From the NCBI GenBank assembly GCA_963920635.1, contig OY987301.1:58782560-58846559 (forward strand): a stretch of 64,000 bases of DNA. The letters are read 5' to 3'. Of this stretch, positions 49,906-61,078 are shown piece after piece. The stretch comes from Pseudeuparius sepicola. Lineage: Eukaryota > Arthropoda > Insecta > Coleoptera > Anthribidae. Each line of letters begins with the position of its first letter. Within the stretch, counting starts at the first letter, position 1. The translations under genes were made by a program, and so were the position numbers. The notes beneath the pieces were generated by a model that searched no databases, had not been told where the DNA came from, and saw nothing but the letters and a program-made list of their open reading frames with translations.

Positions 49906-52030
49906 TTTTTTCGGAGCATGTCAACATTTTTGAAAATTGAAAAAGTGCGCTGGCACTTAGAAATTTCTTAGAAAAATTTTGAGGGCGGAATCGTGTTGTA
50001 GAACTCAATTTACGTCGCATAGGAATTTTTCTTGGAGCATGTCAAAGTTTTTGAAAATTGAAAAAGTGCGCTAGCCAGGCCCTCACAAATTTTTTAGAAA
50101 AATTTGGAGCAGCGAAATCGTGTTGTAGAACTCAATTTACGTCGCATAGGATTTTTTTTTCGGGGCATGTCAACATTTTTGAAAATTGAAAAAGTGCGCT
50201 GGCCAGGCCCTCACAAATTTTTTAGAAAAATTTGGAGCGACGGAATCTTGTTGTAGAACTCAATTTACGTCGCATAGGAATTTTTTTTTCGGGGCATGTC
50301 AACTTTTTGAAAATTGAAAAAGTGCGCAGGCCAGGCACTTAGATATTTTTTAGAAAAATGTTGAGGGGCGGAATCGTGTGGTAGAACTCAATTTACGTAG
50401 CATAGGAATTTTTTTTTCGGAGCATGTCAACGTTTTTGAAAATTGAAAAAGTGCACTGGCCAGGGCACTTAGAAATTTCTTAGAAAAATTTTGAGGGCGG
50501 AATCGTGTTGTAGAACTCAATTTACGTCGCATAGGAATTTTTTTTCGGATCATGTCAACATTTTTGAAAATTGAAAAAGTGCGCTGGCCAGGCACTCACA
50601 AATTTTTTAGAAAAATTTGGAGCGACGGAATCTTGTTGTAGAACTCAATTTACGTCGCATAGGAATTTTTTTTTCGGGGCATGTCAACTTTTTGAAAATT
50701 GAAAAAGTGCGCAGGCCAGGCACTTAGATATTTTTTAGAAAAATGTTGAGGGCGGAATCGTGTGGTAGAACTCAATTTACGTCGCATAGGAATTTTTTTT
50801 CGGAGCATGTCAACGTTTTTGAAAATTGAAAAGGTGCGCTGGCCAGGCACCTATACATTTTATAGAAAAATTTTGAGGGCGGAATCGTGTTGTAGAACTC
50901 AATTTACGTCGCATAGGAATTTTTTTCGGAGCATGTCAACATTTTTGAAAATTGAAAAAGTGCGCTGGCACTTAGAAATTTCTTAGAAAAATTTTGAGGG
51001 CGGAATCGTGTTGTAGAACTCAATTTACGTCGCATAGGAATTTTTTTTGGAGCATGTCAAAGTTTTTGAAAATTGAAAAAGTGCGCTAGCCAGGCCCTCA
51101 CAAATTTTTTAGAAAAATTTGGAGCAGCGAAATCGTGTTGTAGAACTCAATTTACGTCGCATAGGATTTTTTTTTCGGGGCATGTCAACATTTTTGAAAA
51201 TTGAAAAAGTGCGCTGGCCAGGCCCTCACAAATTTTTTAGAAAAATTTGGAGCAGCGAAATCGTGTTGTAGAACTCAATTTACGTCGCATAGGATTTTTT
51301 TTTCGGGGCATGTCAACATTTTTGAAAATTGAAAAAGTGCGCTGGCCAGGCCCTCACAAATTTTTTAGAAAAATTTGGAGCGACGGAATCTTGTTGTAGA
51401 ACTCAATTTACGTCGCATAGGAATTTTTTTTTCGGGGCATGTCAACTTTTTGAAAATTGAAAAAGTGCGCAGGCCAGGCACTTAGAAATTTCTTAGAAAA
51501 ATTTTGAGGGCGGAATCGTGTTGTAGAACTCAATTTACGTCGCATAGGATTTTTTTTTCGGGGCATGTCAACATTTTTGAAAATTGAAAAAGTGCGCTGG
51601 CCAGGCCCTCACAAATTTTTTAGAAAAATTTGGAGCGACGGAATCTTGTTGTAGAACTCAATTTACGTCGCATAGGAATTTTTTTTTCGGGGCATGTCAA
51701 CTTTTTGAAAATTGAAAAAGTGCGCAGGCCAGGCACTTAGATATTTTTTAGAAAAATGTTGAGGGGCGGAATCGTGTGGTAGAACTCAATTTACGTAGCA
51801 TAGGAATTTTTTTTTCGGAGCATGTCAACGTTTTCGAAAATTGAAAAAGTGCACTGGCCAGGGCACTTAGAAATTTCTTAGAAAAATTTTGAGGGCGGAA
51901 TCGTGTTGTAGAACTCAATTTACGTCGCATAGGATTTTTTTTTCGGGGCATGTCAACATTTTTGAAAATTGAAAAAGTGCGCTGGCCAGGCCCTCACAAA
52001 TTTTTTAGAAAAATTTGGAGCGACGGAATC
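49906..52030. repeat. A-type monomers
   Basis: Joins at about 49905 to a GGAATTTTTTTCGGAG unit, then follows 30.4-32.2 kb at a shift of 19828 (50350 with 30522, 50650 with 30822, 51748 with 31920). TTTTTCTTGGAGC near 50027 is a private change. Confidence 0.8.
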
Positions 52031-54330
52031 TTGTTGTAGAACTCAATTTACGTCGCATAGGAATTTTTTTTTCGGGGCATGTCAACTTTTTGAAAATTGA
52101 AAAAGTGCGCAGGCCAGGCACTTAGATATTTTTTAGAAAAATGTTGAGGGCGGAATCGTGTGGTAGAACTCAATTTACGTCGCATAGGAATTTTTTTTCG
52201 GAGCATGTCAACGTTTTTGAAAATTGAAAAGGTGCGCTGGCCAGGCACCTATACATTTTATAGAAAAATTTTGAGGGCGGAATCGTGTTGTAGAACTCAA
52301 TTTACGTCGCATAGGAATTTTCTTTTCGGAGCATGTCAACATTTTTGAAAATTGAAAAGGTGCGCTGGCCAGGCACCTATACATTTTATAGAAAAATTTT
52401 GAGGGCGGAATCGTGTTGTAGAACTCAATTTACGTCGCATAGGAATTTTCTTTTCGGAGCATGTCAACATTTTTGAAAATTGAAAAAGTGCGCAGGCCAG
52501 GCACTTAGATATTTTTTAGAAAAATGTTGAGGGCGGAATCGTGTGGTAGAACTCAATTTACGTCGCATAGGAATTTTTTTTCGGAGCATGTCAACGTTTT
52601 TGAAAATTGAAAAGGTGCGCTGGCCAGGCACCTATACATTTTATAGAAAAATTTTGAGGGCGGAATCGTGTTGTAGAACTCAATTTACGTCGCATAGGAA
52701 TTTTCTTTTCGGAGCATGTCAACATTTTTGAAAATTGAAAAAGTGCGCTGGCCAGGCCCTCACAAATTTTTTAGAAAAATTTGGAGCGACGCAATCTTGT
52801 TGTAGAACTCAATTTACGTCGCATAGGAATTTTTTTTCGGATCATGTCAACATTTTTGAAAATTGAAAAAGTGCGCTGGCCAGGCACTCACAAATTTTTT
52901 AGAAAAATTTGGAGCGACGGAATCTTGTTGTAGAACTCAATTTACGTCGCATAGGAATTTTTTTTTCGGGGCATGTCAACTTTTTGAAAATTGAAAAAGT
53001 GCGCAGGCCAGGCACTTAGATATTTTTTAGAAAAATGTTGAGGGCGGAATCGTGTGGTAGAACTCAATTTACGTCGCATAGGAATTTTTTTTCGGAGCAT
53101 GTCAACGTTTTTGAAAATTGAAAAGGTGCGCTGGCCAGGCACCTATACATTTTATAGAAAAATTTTGAGGGCGGAATCGTGTTGTAGAACTCAATTTACG
53201 TCGCATAGGAATTTTTTTCGGAGCATGTCAACATTTTTGAAAATTGAAAAAGTGCGCTGGCACTTAGAAATTTCTTAGAAAAATTTTGAGGGCGGAATCG
53301 TGTTGTAGAACTCAATTTACGTCGCATAGGAATTTTTTTTGGAGCATGTCAAAGTTTTTGAAAATTGAAAAAGTGCGCTGGCACTTAGAAATTTCTTAGA
53401 AAAATTTTGAGGGCGGAATCGTGTTGTAGAACTCAATTTACGTCACATAGGAATTTTTTTTGGAGCATGTCAAAGTTTTTGAAAATTGAAAAAGTGCGCT
53501 AGCCAGGCCCTCACAAATTTTTTAGAAAAATTTGGAGCAGCGAAATCGTGTTGTAGAACTCAATTTACGTCGCATAGGATTTTTTTTTCGGGGCATGTCA
53601 ACATTTTTGAAAATTGAAAAAGTGCGCTGGCCAGGCCCTCACAAATTTTTTAGAAAAATTTGGAGCAGCGAAATCGTGTTGTAGAACTCAATTTACGTCG
53701 CATAGGATTTTTTTTTCGGGGCATGTCAACATTTTTGAAAATTGAAAGTGCGCTGGCCAGGCCCTCACAAATTTTTTAGAAAAATTTGGAGCGACGGAAT
53801 CTTGTTGTAGAACTCAATTTACGTCGCATAGGAATTTTTTTTCGGGGCATGTCAACTTTTTGAAAATTAAAAAAGTGCGCAGGCCAGGCACTTAGATATT
53901 TTTTAGAAAAATGTTGAGGGCGGAATCGTGTGGTAGAACTCAATTTACGTCGCATAGGAATTTTCTTTTCGGAGCATGTCAACATTTTTGAAAATTAAAA
54001 AAGTGCGCAGGCCAGGCACTTAGATATTTTTTAGAAAAATGTTGAGGGCGGAATCGTGTGGTAGAAATCAATTTACGTCGCAGAGGAATTTTTTTTCGGA
54101 GCATGTCAACGTTTTTGAAAATTGAAAAGGTGCGCTGGCCAGGCACCTATACATTTTATAGAAAAATTTTGAGGGCGGAATCGTGTTGTAGAACTCAATT
54201 TACGTCGCATAGTAATTTTTTTTCCGAGCATGTCAACGTTTTTGAAAATTGAAAAAGTGCGCTGGCCAGGCACTTAGAAATTTCTTAGAAAAATTTTGAG
54301 GGCGGAATCGTGTTGTAGAACTCAATTTAC
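52031..54330. repeat. ~2785-bp HOR unit (A type) with ~0.5-kb internal deletion
   Basis: Follows 32.2-33.9 kb at a shift of 19828 to about 53.75 kb, then resumes with 34454 aligned to 53776 (shift 19322). About 506 bases, four monomers, are missing, and the monomer register is kept. A local GAAAGTGCGC (three A residues lost) near 53745 is close to the breakpoint. Confidence 0.8.
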
Positions 54331-55150
54331 GTCGCATAGGAATTTTTTTTCGGAGCATGTCAACGTTTTTGAAAATTGAAAAGGTGCGCTGGCCAGGCAC
54401 CTATACATTTTATAGAAAAATTTTGAGGGCGGAATCGTGTTGTAGAAGTCAATTTACGTCGCATAGGAATTTTTTTCGGAGCATGTCAACATTTTTGAAA
54501 ATTGAAAAAGTGCGCTGGCACTTAGAAATTTCTTAGAAAAATTTTGAGGGCGGAATCGTGTTGTAGAACTCAATTTACGTCGCATAGGAATTTTTTTTGG
54601 AGCATGTCAAAGTTTTTGAAAATTGAAAAAGTGCGCTAGCCAGGCCCTCACAAATTTTTTAGAAAAATTTGGAGCAGCGAAATCGTGTTGTAGAACTCAA
54701 TTTACGTCGCATAGGATTTTTTTTCGGGGCATGTCAACATTTTTGAAAATTGAAAAAGTGCGCTGGCCAGGCCCTCACAAATTTTTTAGAAAAATTTGGA
54801 GCAGCGAAATCGTGTTGTAGAACTCAATTTACGTCGCATGGGAATTTTTTTTTCGGAGCATGTCAACGTTTTTGAAAATTGAAAAAGTGCACTGGCCAGG
54901 GCACTTAGAAATTTCTTAGAAAAATTTTGAGGGCGGAATCGCGTTGTAGAACTCAATTTACGTCGCATAGGATTTTTTTTTCGGGGCATGTCAACATTTT
55001 TGAAAATTGAAAAGGTGCGCTGGCCAGGCACTTATAAATTTTATAGAAAAATTTTGAGGGCGGAATCGTGTTGTAGAACTCAATTTACGTCGCATAGTAA
55101 TTTTTTTTCGGAGCATGTCAACATTTTTGAAAATTGAAAAAGTGCGCTGG
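54331..55150. repeat. A-type tail and A-to-B transition module, copy 3
   Basis: Equivalent of 44108-44927 at a shift of 10223 (44400 with 54623, 44563 with 54786), with the same CATGGGAA and GCGTTG changes. Confidence 0.82.
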
Positions 55151-56206
55151 CCCGGCACTTAGAATTTTTTTAGAAAAATTTGGAGGGCGGAATCGTATGG
55201 TAGAACTCAATTTACGTCGCATAGGAATTTTCTTTTCGAAGCATGTCAAAATTTTTGAAAATTAAAAAAGTGCGCTGGCCAGGCACTCAGAAATTTTTTA
55301 GAAAAATTTTGAGGGCAGAATCGTTTTGTAGAACTCAATTTACGTCGCGTAGGAATTTTTTTTCGGATTATGTCAACATTTTTGAAAATTGAAAAAGTAC
55401 GCTGGCCAGGCACTTAAAAATTTTTTAGAAAAATTTGGAGGCCGATATCGTGTTGTAGGACTCAATTTACGTCGCATAGGAATTTTCTTTTCGGAGCTTG
55501 TCAACATTTTTGAAATTTGAAAAAGTGCGCTGGCCAGGCACTTACAAATTTTTTAGAAAAATTTTGAGGGCGGAATCTGGTGTTAGAACTCAATTTACGT
55601 CGCATAGGACTTTTTTTTCAGATCATGTCAACATTTTTGAAAATTGAAAAAGTGCGCTGGCCAGGCACTTAGATATTTTTTAGAAAAATTTTGAGGGTGG
55701 AATCGTGTGGTAGAACTCAATTTACGTCGCATAGGAATTTTCTTTTCGGAGCATGTCACCATTTTTGAAAATTGAAAAAATGCGCTGGCCCGGCACTTAG
55801 AATTTTTTTAGAAAAATTTGGAGGGCGGAATCGTGTGGTAGAACTCAATTTACGTCGCATAGGAATTTTCTTTTCGAAGCATGTCAAAATTTTTGAAAAT
55901 TAAAAAAGTGCGCTGGCCAGGCACTCAGAAATTTTTTAGAAAAATTTTGAGGGCAGAATCGTTTTGTAGAACTCAATTTACGTCGCGTAGGAATTTTTTT
56001 TCGGATTATGTCAACATTTTTGAAAATTGAAAAAGTAGGCTGGCCAGGCACTTAAAATTTTGAGGGCGGAATCGTGTTGTAGAACTAAATTTACGTCGCA
56101 TAGGAATTTTCTTTTCGGAGCATGTCAACATTTTTGAAAATTAAAAAAGTGCGCTGGCCTGGAACTTAGAAATTTTTTAGAAAAATTTTGAGGGCGGAAT
56201 CGTAGA
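55151..56206. repeat. B-type HOR copy with one monomer deleted
   Basis: GTCACC landmarks at 55754 and 56883 are 1129 apart instead of 1258, and 113-bp markers at 55974 and 57103 are also 1129 apart. One monomer is missing: near 56060 ACTTAAAATTTTGAGG runs into GCGGAATCGTGTTG instead of GCAGAATCGTTCTG. GTATGG near 55195 is private. Confidence 0.82.
55974..56086 (+). repeat. 113-bp monomer, chimeric tail
   Basis: Has the collapsed AT-rich dyad of the B marker unit, but its last third comes from the following monomer of the standard HOR, so it marks the one-monomer deletion breakpoint. Confidence 0.8.
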
Positions 56207-57102
56207 ACTCAATTTACGTCGCATAGGAATTTTTTTTCGGAGCATGTCAACATTTTTGAAAATTGAAAAAGTGCGCTGGCCAGGCACTTAGATATTTTTT
56301 AGAAAAATTTTGAGGGCGGAATCGTGTGGTAGAACTCAATTTACGTCGCATAGGAATTTTCTTTTCGAAGCATGTCAAAATTTTTGAAAATTAAAAAAGT
56401 GCGCTGGCCAGGCACTCAGAAATTTTGTAGAAAAATTTTGAGGGCAGAATCGTTTTGTAGAACTCAATTTACGTCGCGTAGAAATTTTTTTTCGGATTAT
56501 GTCAACATTTTTGAAAATTGAAAAAGTACGCTGGCCAGGCACTTAAAAATTTTTTAGAAAAATTTGGAGGCCGATATCGTGTTGTAGGACTCAATTTACG
56601 TCGCATAGGAATTTTCTTTTCGGAGCTTGTCAACATTTTTGAAATTTGAAGAAGTGCGCTGGCCAGGAACTTACAAATTTTTTAGAAAAATTTTGAGGGC
56701 GGAATCTGGTGTTAGAACTCAATTTACGTCGCATAGGACTTTTTTTTCAGATCATGTCAACATTTTTGAAAATTGAAAAAGTGCGCTGGCCAGGCACTTT
56801 GATATTTTTTAGAAAAATTTTGAGGGTGGAATCGTGTGGTAGAACTCAATTTACGTCGCATAGGAATTTTCTTTTCGGAGCATGTCACCATTTTTGAAAA
56901 TTGAAAAAATGCGCTGGCCCGGCACTTAGAATTTTTTTAGAAAAATTTGGAGGGCGGAATCGTGTGGTAGAACTCAATTTACGTCGCATAGGAATTTTCT
57001 TTTCGAAGCATGTCAAAATTTTTGAAAATTAAAAAAGTGCGCTGGCCAGGCACTCAGAAATTTTTTAGAAAAATTTTGAGGGCAGAATCGTTTTGTAGAA
57101 CT

Positions 57103-57215
57103 CAATTTACGTCGCGTAGGAATTTTTTTTCGGATTATGTCAACATTTTTGAAAATTGAAAAAGTAGGCTGGCCAGGCACTTAAAATTTTGAGGGCAGAA
57201 TCGTTCTGTAGAACT
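57103..57215 (+). repeat. 113-bp monomer lacking the AT-rich dyad
   Basis: DupB counterpart of 12125-12237. Confidence 0.88.
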
Positions 57216-59586
57216 CAATTTACGTCGCATAGGAATTTTCTTTTCGGAGCATGTCAACATTTTTGAAAATTGAAAAGGTGCGCTGGCCAGGCACTTATAA
57301 ATTTTATAGAAAAATTTTGAGGGCGGAATCGTGTTGTAGAACTAAATTTACGTCGCATAGGAATTTTCTTTTCGGAGCATGTCAACATTTTTGAAAATTA
57401 AAAAAGTGCGCTGGCCTGGAACTTAGAAATTTTTTAGAAAAATTTTGAGGGCGGAATCGTAGAACTCAATTTACGTCGCATAGGAATTTTTTTTCGGAGC
57501 ATGTCAACATTTTTGAAAATTGAAAAAGTGCGCTGGCCAGGCACGTAGATATTTTTTAGAAAAATTTTGAGGGCGGAATCGTGTGGTAGAACTCAATTTA
57601 CGTCGCATAGGAATTTTCTTTTCGAAGCATGTCAAAATTTTTGAAAATTAAAAAAGTGCGCTGGCCAGGCACTCAGAAATTTTTTAGAAAAATTTTGAGG
57701 GCAGAATCGTTTTGTAGAACTCAATTTACGTTGCGTAGAAATTTTTTTTCGGATTATGTCAACATTTTTGAAAATTGAAAAAGTACGCTGGCCAGGCACT
57801 TAAAAATTTTTTAGAAAAATTTGGAGGCCGATATCGTGTTGTAGGACTCAATTTACGTCGCATAGGAATTTTCTTTTCGGAGCTTGTCAACATTTTTGAA
57901 ATTTGAAGAAGTGCGCTGGCCAGGAACTTACAAATTTTTTAGAAAAATTTTGAGGGCGGAATCTGGTGTTAGAACTCAATTTACGTCGCATAGGACTGAC
58001 TTTTTTTTCAGATCATGTCAACATTTTTGAAAATTGAAAAAGTGCGCTGGCCAGGCACTTAGATATTTTTTAGAACATTTTGAGGGTGGAATCGTGTGGT
58101 AGAACTCAATTTACGTCGCATAGGAATTTTTCTTTTCGGAGCATGTCAACATTTTTGAAAATTGAAAAAATGCGCTGGCCCGGCACTTAGAATTTTTTTA
58201 GAAAAATTTGGAGGGCGGAATCGTGTGGTAGAACTCAATTTACGTCGCATAGGAATTTTCTTTTCGAAGCATGTCAAAATTTTTGAAAATTAAAAAAGTG
58301 CGCTGGCCAGGAACTCAGAAATTTTTTAGAAAAATTTTGAGGGCAGAATCGTTTTGTAGAAATCAATTTACGTCGCATAGGAATTTTCTTTTCGGAGCAT
58401 GTCAACATTTTTGAAAATTGAAAAGGTGCGCTGGCCAGGCACTTATAAATTTTATAGAAAAATTTTGAGGGCGGAATCGTGTTGTAGAACTCAATTTACG
58501 TCGCATAGGAATTTTCTTTTCGAAGCATGTCAACATTTTTGAAAATTGAGAAATTTTTTAGAAAAATTTTGAGGGCGGAATCGTTTGTAGAACTCAATTT
58601 ACGTCGCATAGGAATTTTCTTTTTGAAGCATGTCAACATTTTTGAAAATTAAAAAAGTGCGCTGGCCAGGCACTTAGAAATTTCTTAGAAAAATTTTGAG
58701 GGCGGAATCGTTTTGTAGAACTCAATTTGCGTCGCATAGGAATTTTTTTTCGGAGCATGTCAACATTTTTGAAAAATGAGAAATTTTTTAGAAAAATTTT
58801 GAGGGCGGAATCGTTTGTAGAACTCAATTTACGTCGCAAAGTAATTTTTTTTTCGAGCATGTCAACGTTTTTGAAAATTGAAAAAGTGCGCTGGCCAGGC
58901 ACTTAGAAATTTCTTAGAAAAATTTTGAGGGCGGAATCGTGTTGTAGAACTCAATTTACGTCGCATAGGAATTTTCTTTTCGGAGCATGTCAACATTTTT
59001 GAAAATTGAAAAGGTGCGCTGGCCAGGCACTTATAAATTTTATAGAAAAATTTTGAGGGCGGATTCGTGTTGTAGAACTCAATTTACGTCGCGTAGGAAT
59101 TTTCTTTTCGGAGCATGTCAACATATTTGAAAATTAAAAAAGTGCGCTGGCCTGGAACTTAGAAATTTTTTAGAAAAATTTTGAGGGCGGAATCGTAGAA
59201 CTCAATTTACGTCGCATAGTAATTTTTTTTTCGGAGCATGTCAACATTTTTGAAAATTGAAAAAGTGCGCTGGCCAGGCACTTACATATTTTTTAGAAAA
59301 ATTTTTAGGGTGGAATCGTGTGGTAGAACTCAATTTACGTCGCATAGGAATTTTCTTTTCGGAGCATGTCACCATTTTTGAAAATTGAAAAAATGCGCTG
59401 GCCCGGCACTTAGAATTTTTTTAGAAAAATTTGGAGGGCGGAATCGTGTGGTAGAACTCAATTTACGTCGCATAGGAATTTTCTTTTCGAAGCATGTCAA
59501 AATTTTTGAAAATTAAAAAAGTGCGCTGGCCAGGCACTCAGAAATTTTTTAGAAAAATTTTGAGGGCAGAATCGTTTTGTAGAACT

Positions 59587-59699
59587 CAATTTACGTCGCG
59601 TAGGAATTTTTTTTCGGATTATGTCAACATTTTTGAAAATTGAAAAAGTAGGCTGGCCAGGCACTTAAAATTTTGAGGGCAGAATCGTTCTGTAGAACT
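59587..59699 (+). repeat. 113-bp monomer lacking the AT-rich dyad
   Basis: DupB counterpart of 14609-14721. Confidence 0.88.
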
Positions 59700-61078
59700 C
59701 AATTTACGTCGCATAGGAATTTTCTTTTCGGAGCATGTCAACATTTTTGAAAATTGAAAAGGTGCGCTGGCCAGGCACTTATAATTTTTATAGAAAAATT
59801 TTGAGGGCGGAATCGTGTTGTAGAACTAAATTTACGTCGCATAGGAATTTTCTTTTCGGAGCATGTCAACATTTTTGAAAATTAAAAAAGTGCGCTGGCC
59901 TGGAACTTAGAAATTTTTTAGAAAAATTTTGAGGGCGGAATCGTAGAACTCAATTTACGTCGCATAGGAATTTTTTTTCGGAGCATGTCAACATTTTTGA
60001 AAATTGAAAAAGTGCGCTGGCCAGGCACTTAGATATTTTTTAGAAAAATTTTGAGGGCGGAATCGTGTGGTAGAACTCAATTTACGTCGCATAGGAATTT
60101 TCTTTTCGAAGCATGTCAAAATTTTTGAAAATTAAAAAAGTGCGCTGGCCAGGCACTCAGAAATTTTGTAGAAAAATTTTGAGGGCAGAATCGTTTTGTA
60201 GAACTCAATTTACGTCGCGTAGAAATTTTTTTTCGGATTATGTCAACATTTTTGAAAATTGAAAAAGTACGCTGGCCAGGCACTTAAAAATTTTTTAGAA
60301 AAATTTGGAGGCCGATATCGTGTTGTAGGACTCAATTTACGTCGCATAGGAATTTTCTTTTCGGAGCTTGTCAACATTTTTGAAATTTGAAGAAGTGCGC
60401 TGGCCAGGAACTTACAAATTTTTTAGAAAAATTTTGAGGGCGGAATCTGGTGTTAGAACTCAATTTACGTCGCATAGGACTTTTTTTTCAGATCATGTCA
60501 ACATTTTTGAAAATTGAAAAAGTGCGCTGGCCAGGCACTTAGATATTTTTTAGAAAAATTTGGAGGGCGGAATCGTGTGGTAGAACTCAATTTACGTCGC
60601 ATAGGAATTTTCTTTTCGAAGCATGTCAAAATTTTTGAAAATTAAAAAAGTGCGCTGGCCAGGAACTCAGAAATTTTTTAGAAAAATTTTGAGGGCAGAA
60701 TCGTTTTGTAGAAATCAATTTACGTCGCAAAGGAATTTTCTTTTCGGAGCATGTCAACATTTTTGAAAATTGAAAAGGTGCGCTGGCCAGGCACTTATAA
60801 ATTTTATAGAAAAATTTTGAGGGCGGAATCGTGTTGTAGAACTCAATTTACGTCGCATAGGAATTTTCTTTTCGAAGCATGTCAACATTTTTGAAAATTG
60901 AGAAATTTTTTAGAAAAATTTTGAGGGCGGAATCGTTTGTAGAACTCAATTTACGTCGCATAGGAATTTTCTTTTTGAAGCATGTCAACATTTTTGAAAA
61001 TTAAAAAAGTGCGCTGGCCAGGCACTCAAAAAGTTATTAGAAAAATTTTGAGGGCGGAATCGTTTTGTAGAACTCAAT

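Larger units (their letters stand above)
39018..56206. repeat. 17.2-kb segment present in right super-unit, absent from left
   Basis: Between the two matched flanks the right super-unit has about 17.2 kb where the left has a 25-base patch (11204-11228); the two shifts differ by 17164. The segment is ordinary satellite: A-type tail, a B block, an A block, a second B block with three 1258-bp HOR copies, a C cluster, a long A block and a final B block. It is internally repetitive (4800-bp and 10223-bp shifts), so it may have grown by local duplication or been lost from the left copy by unequal exchange. Confidence 0.85.
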
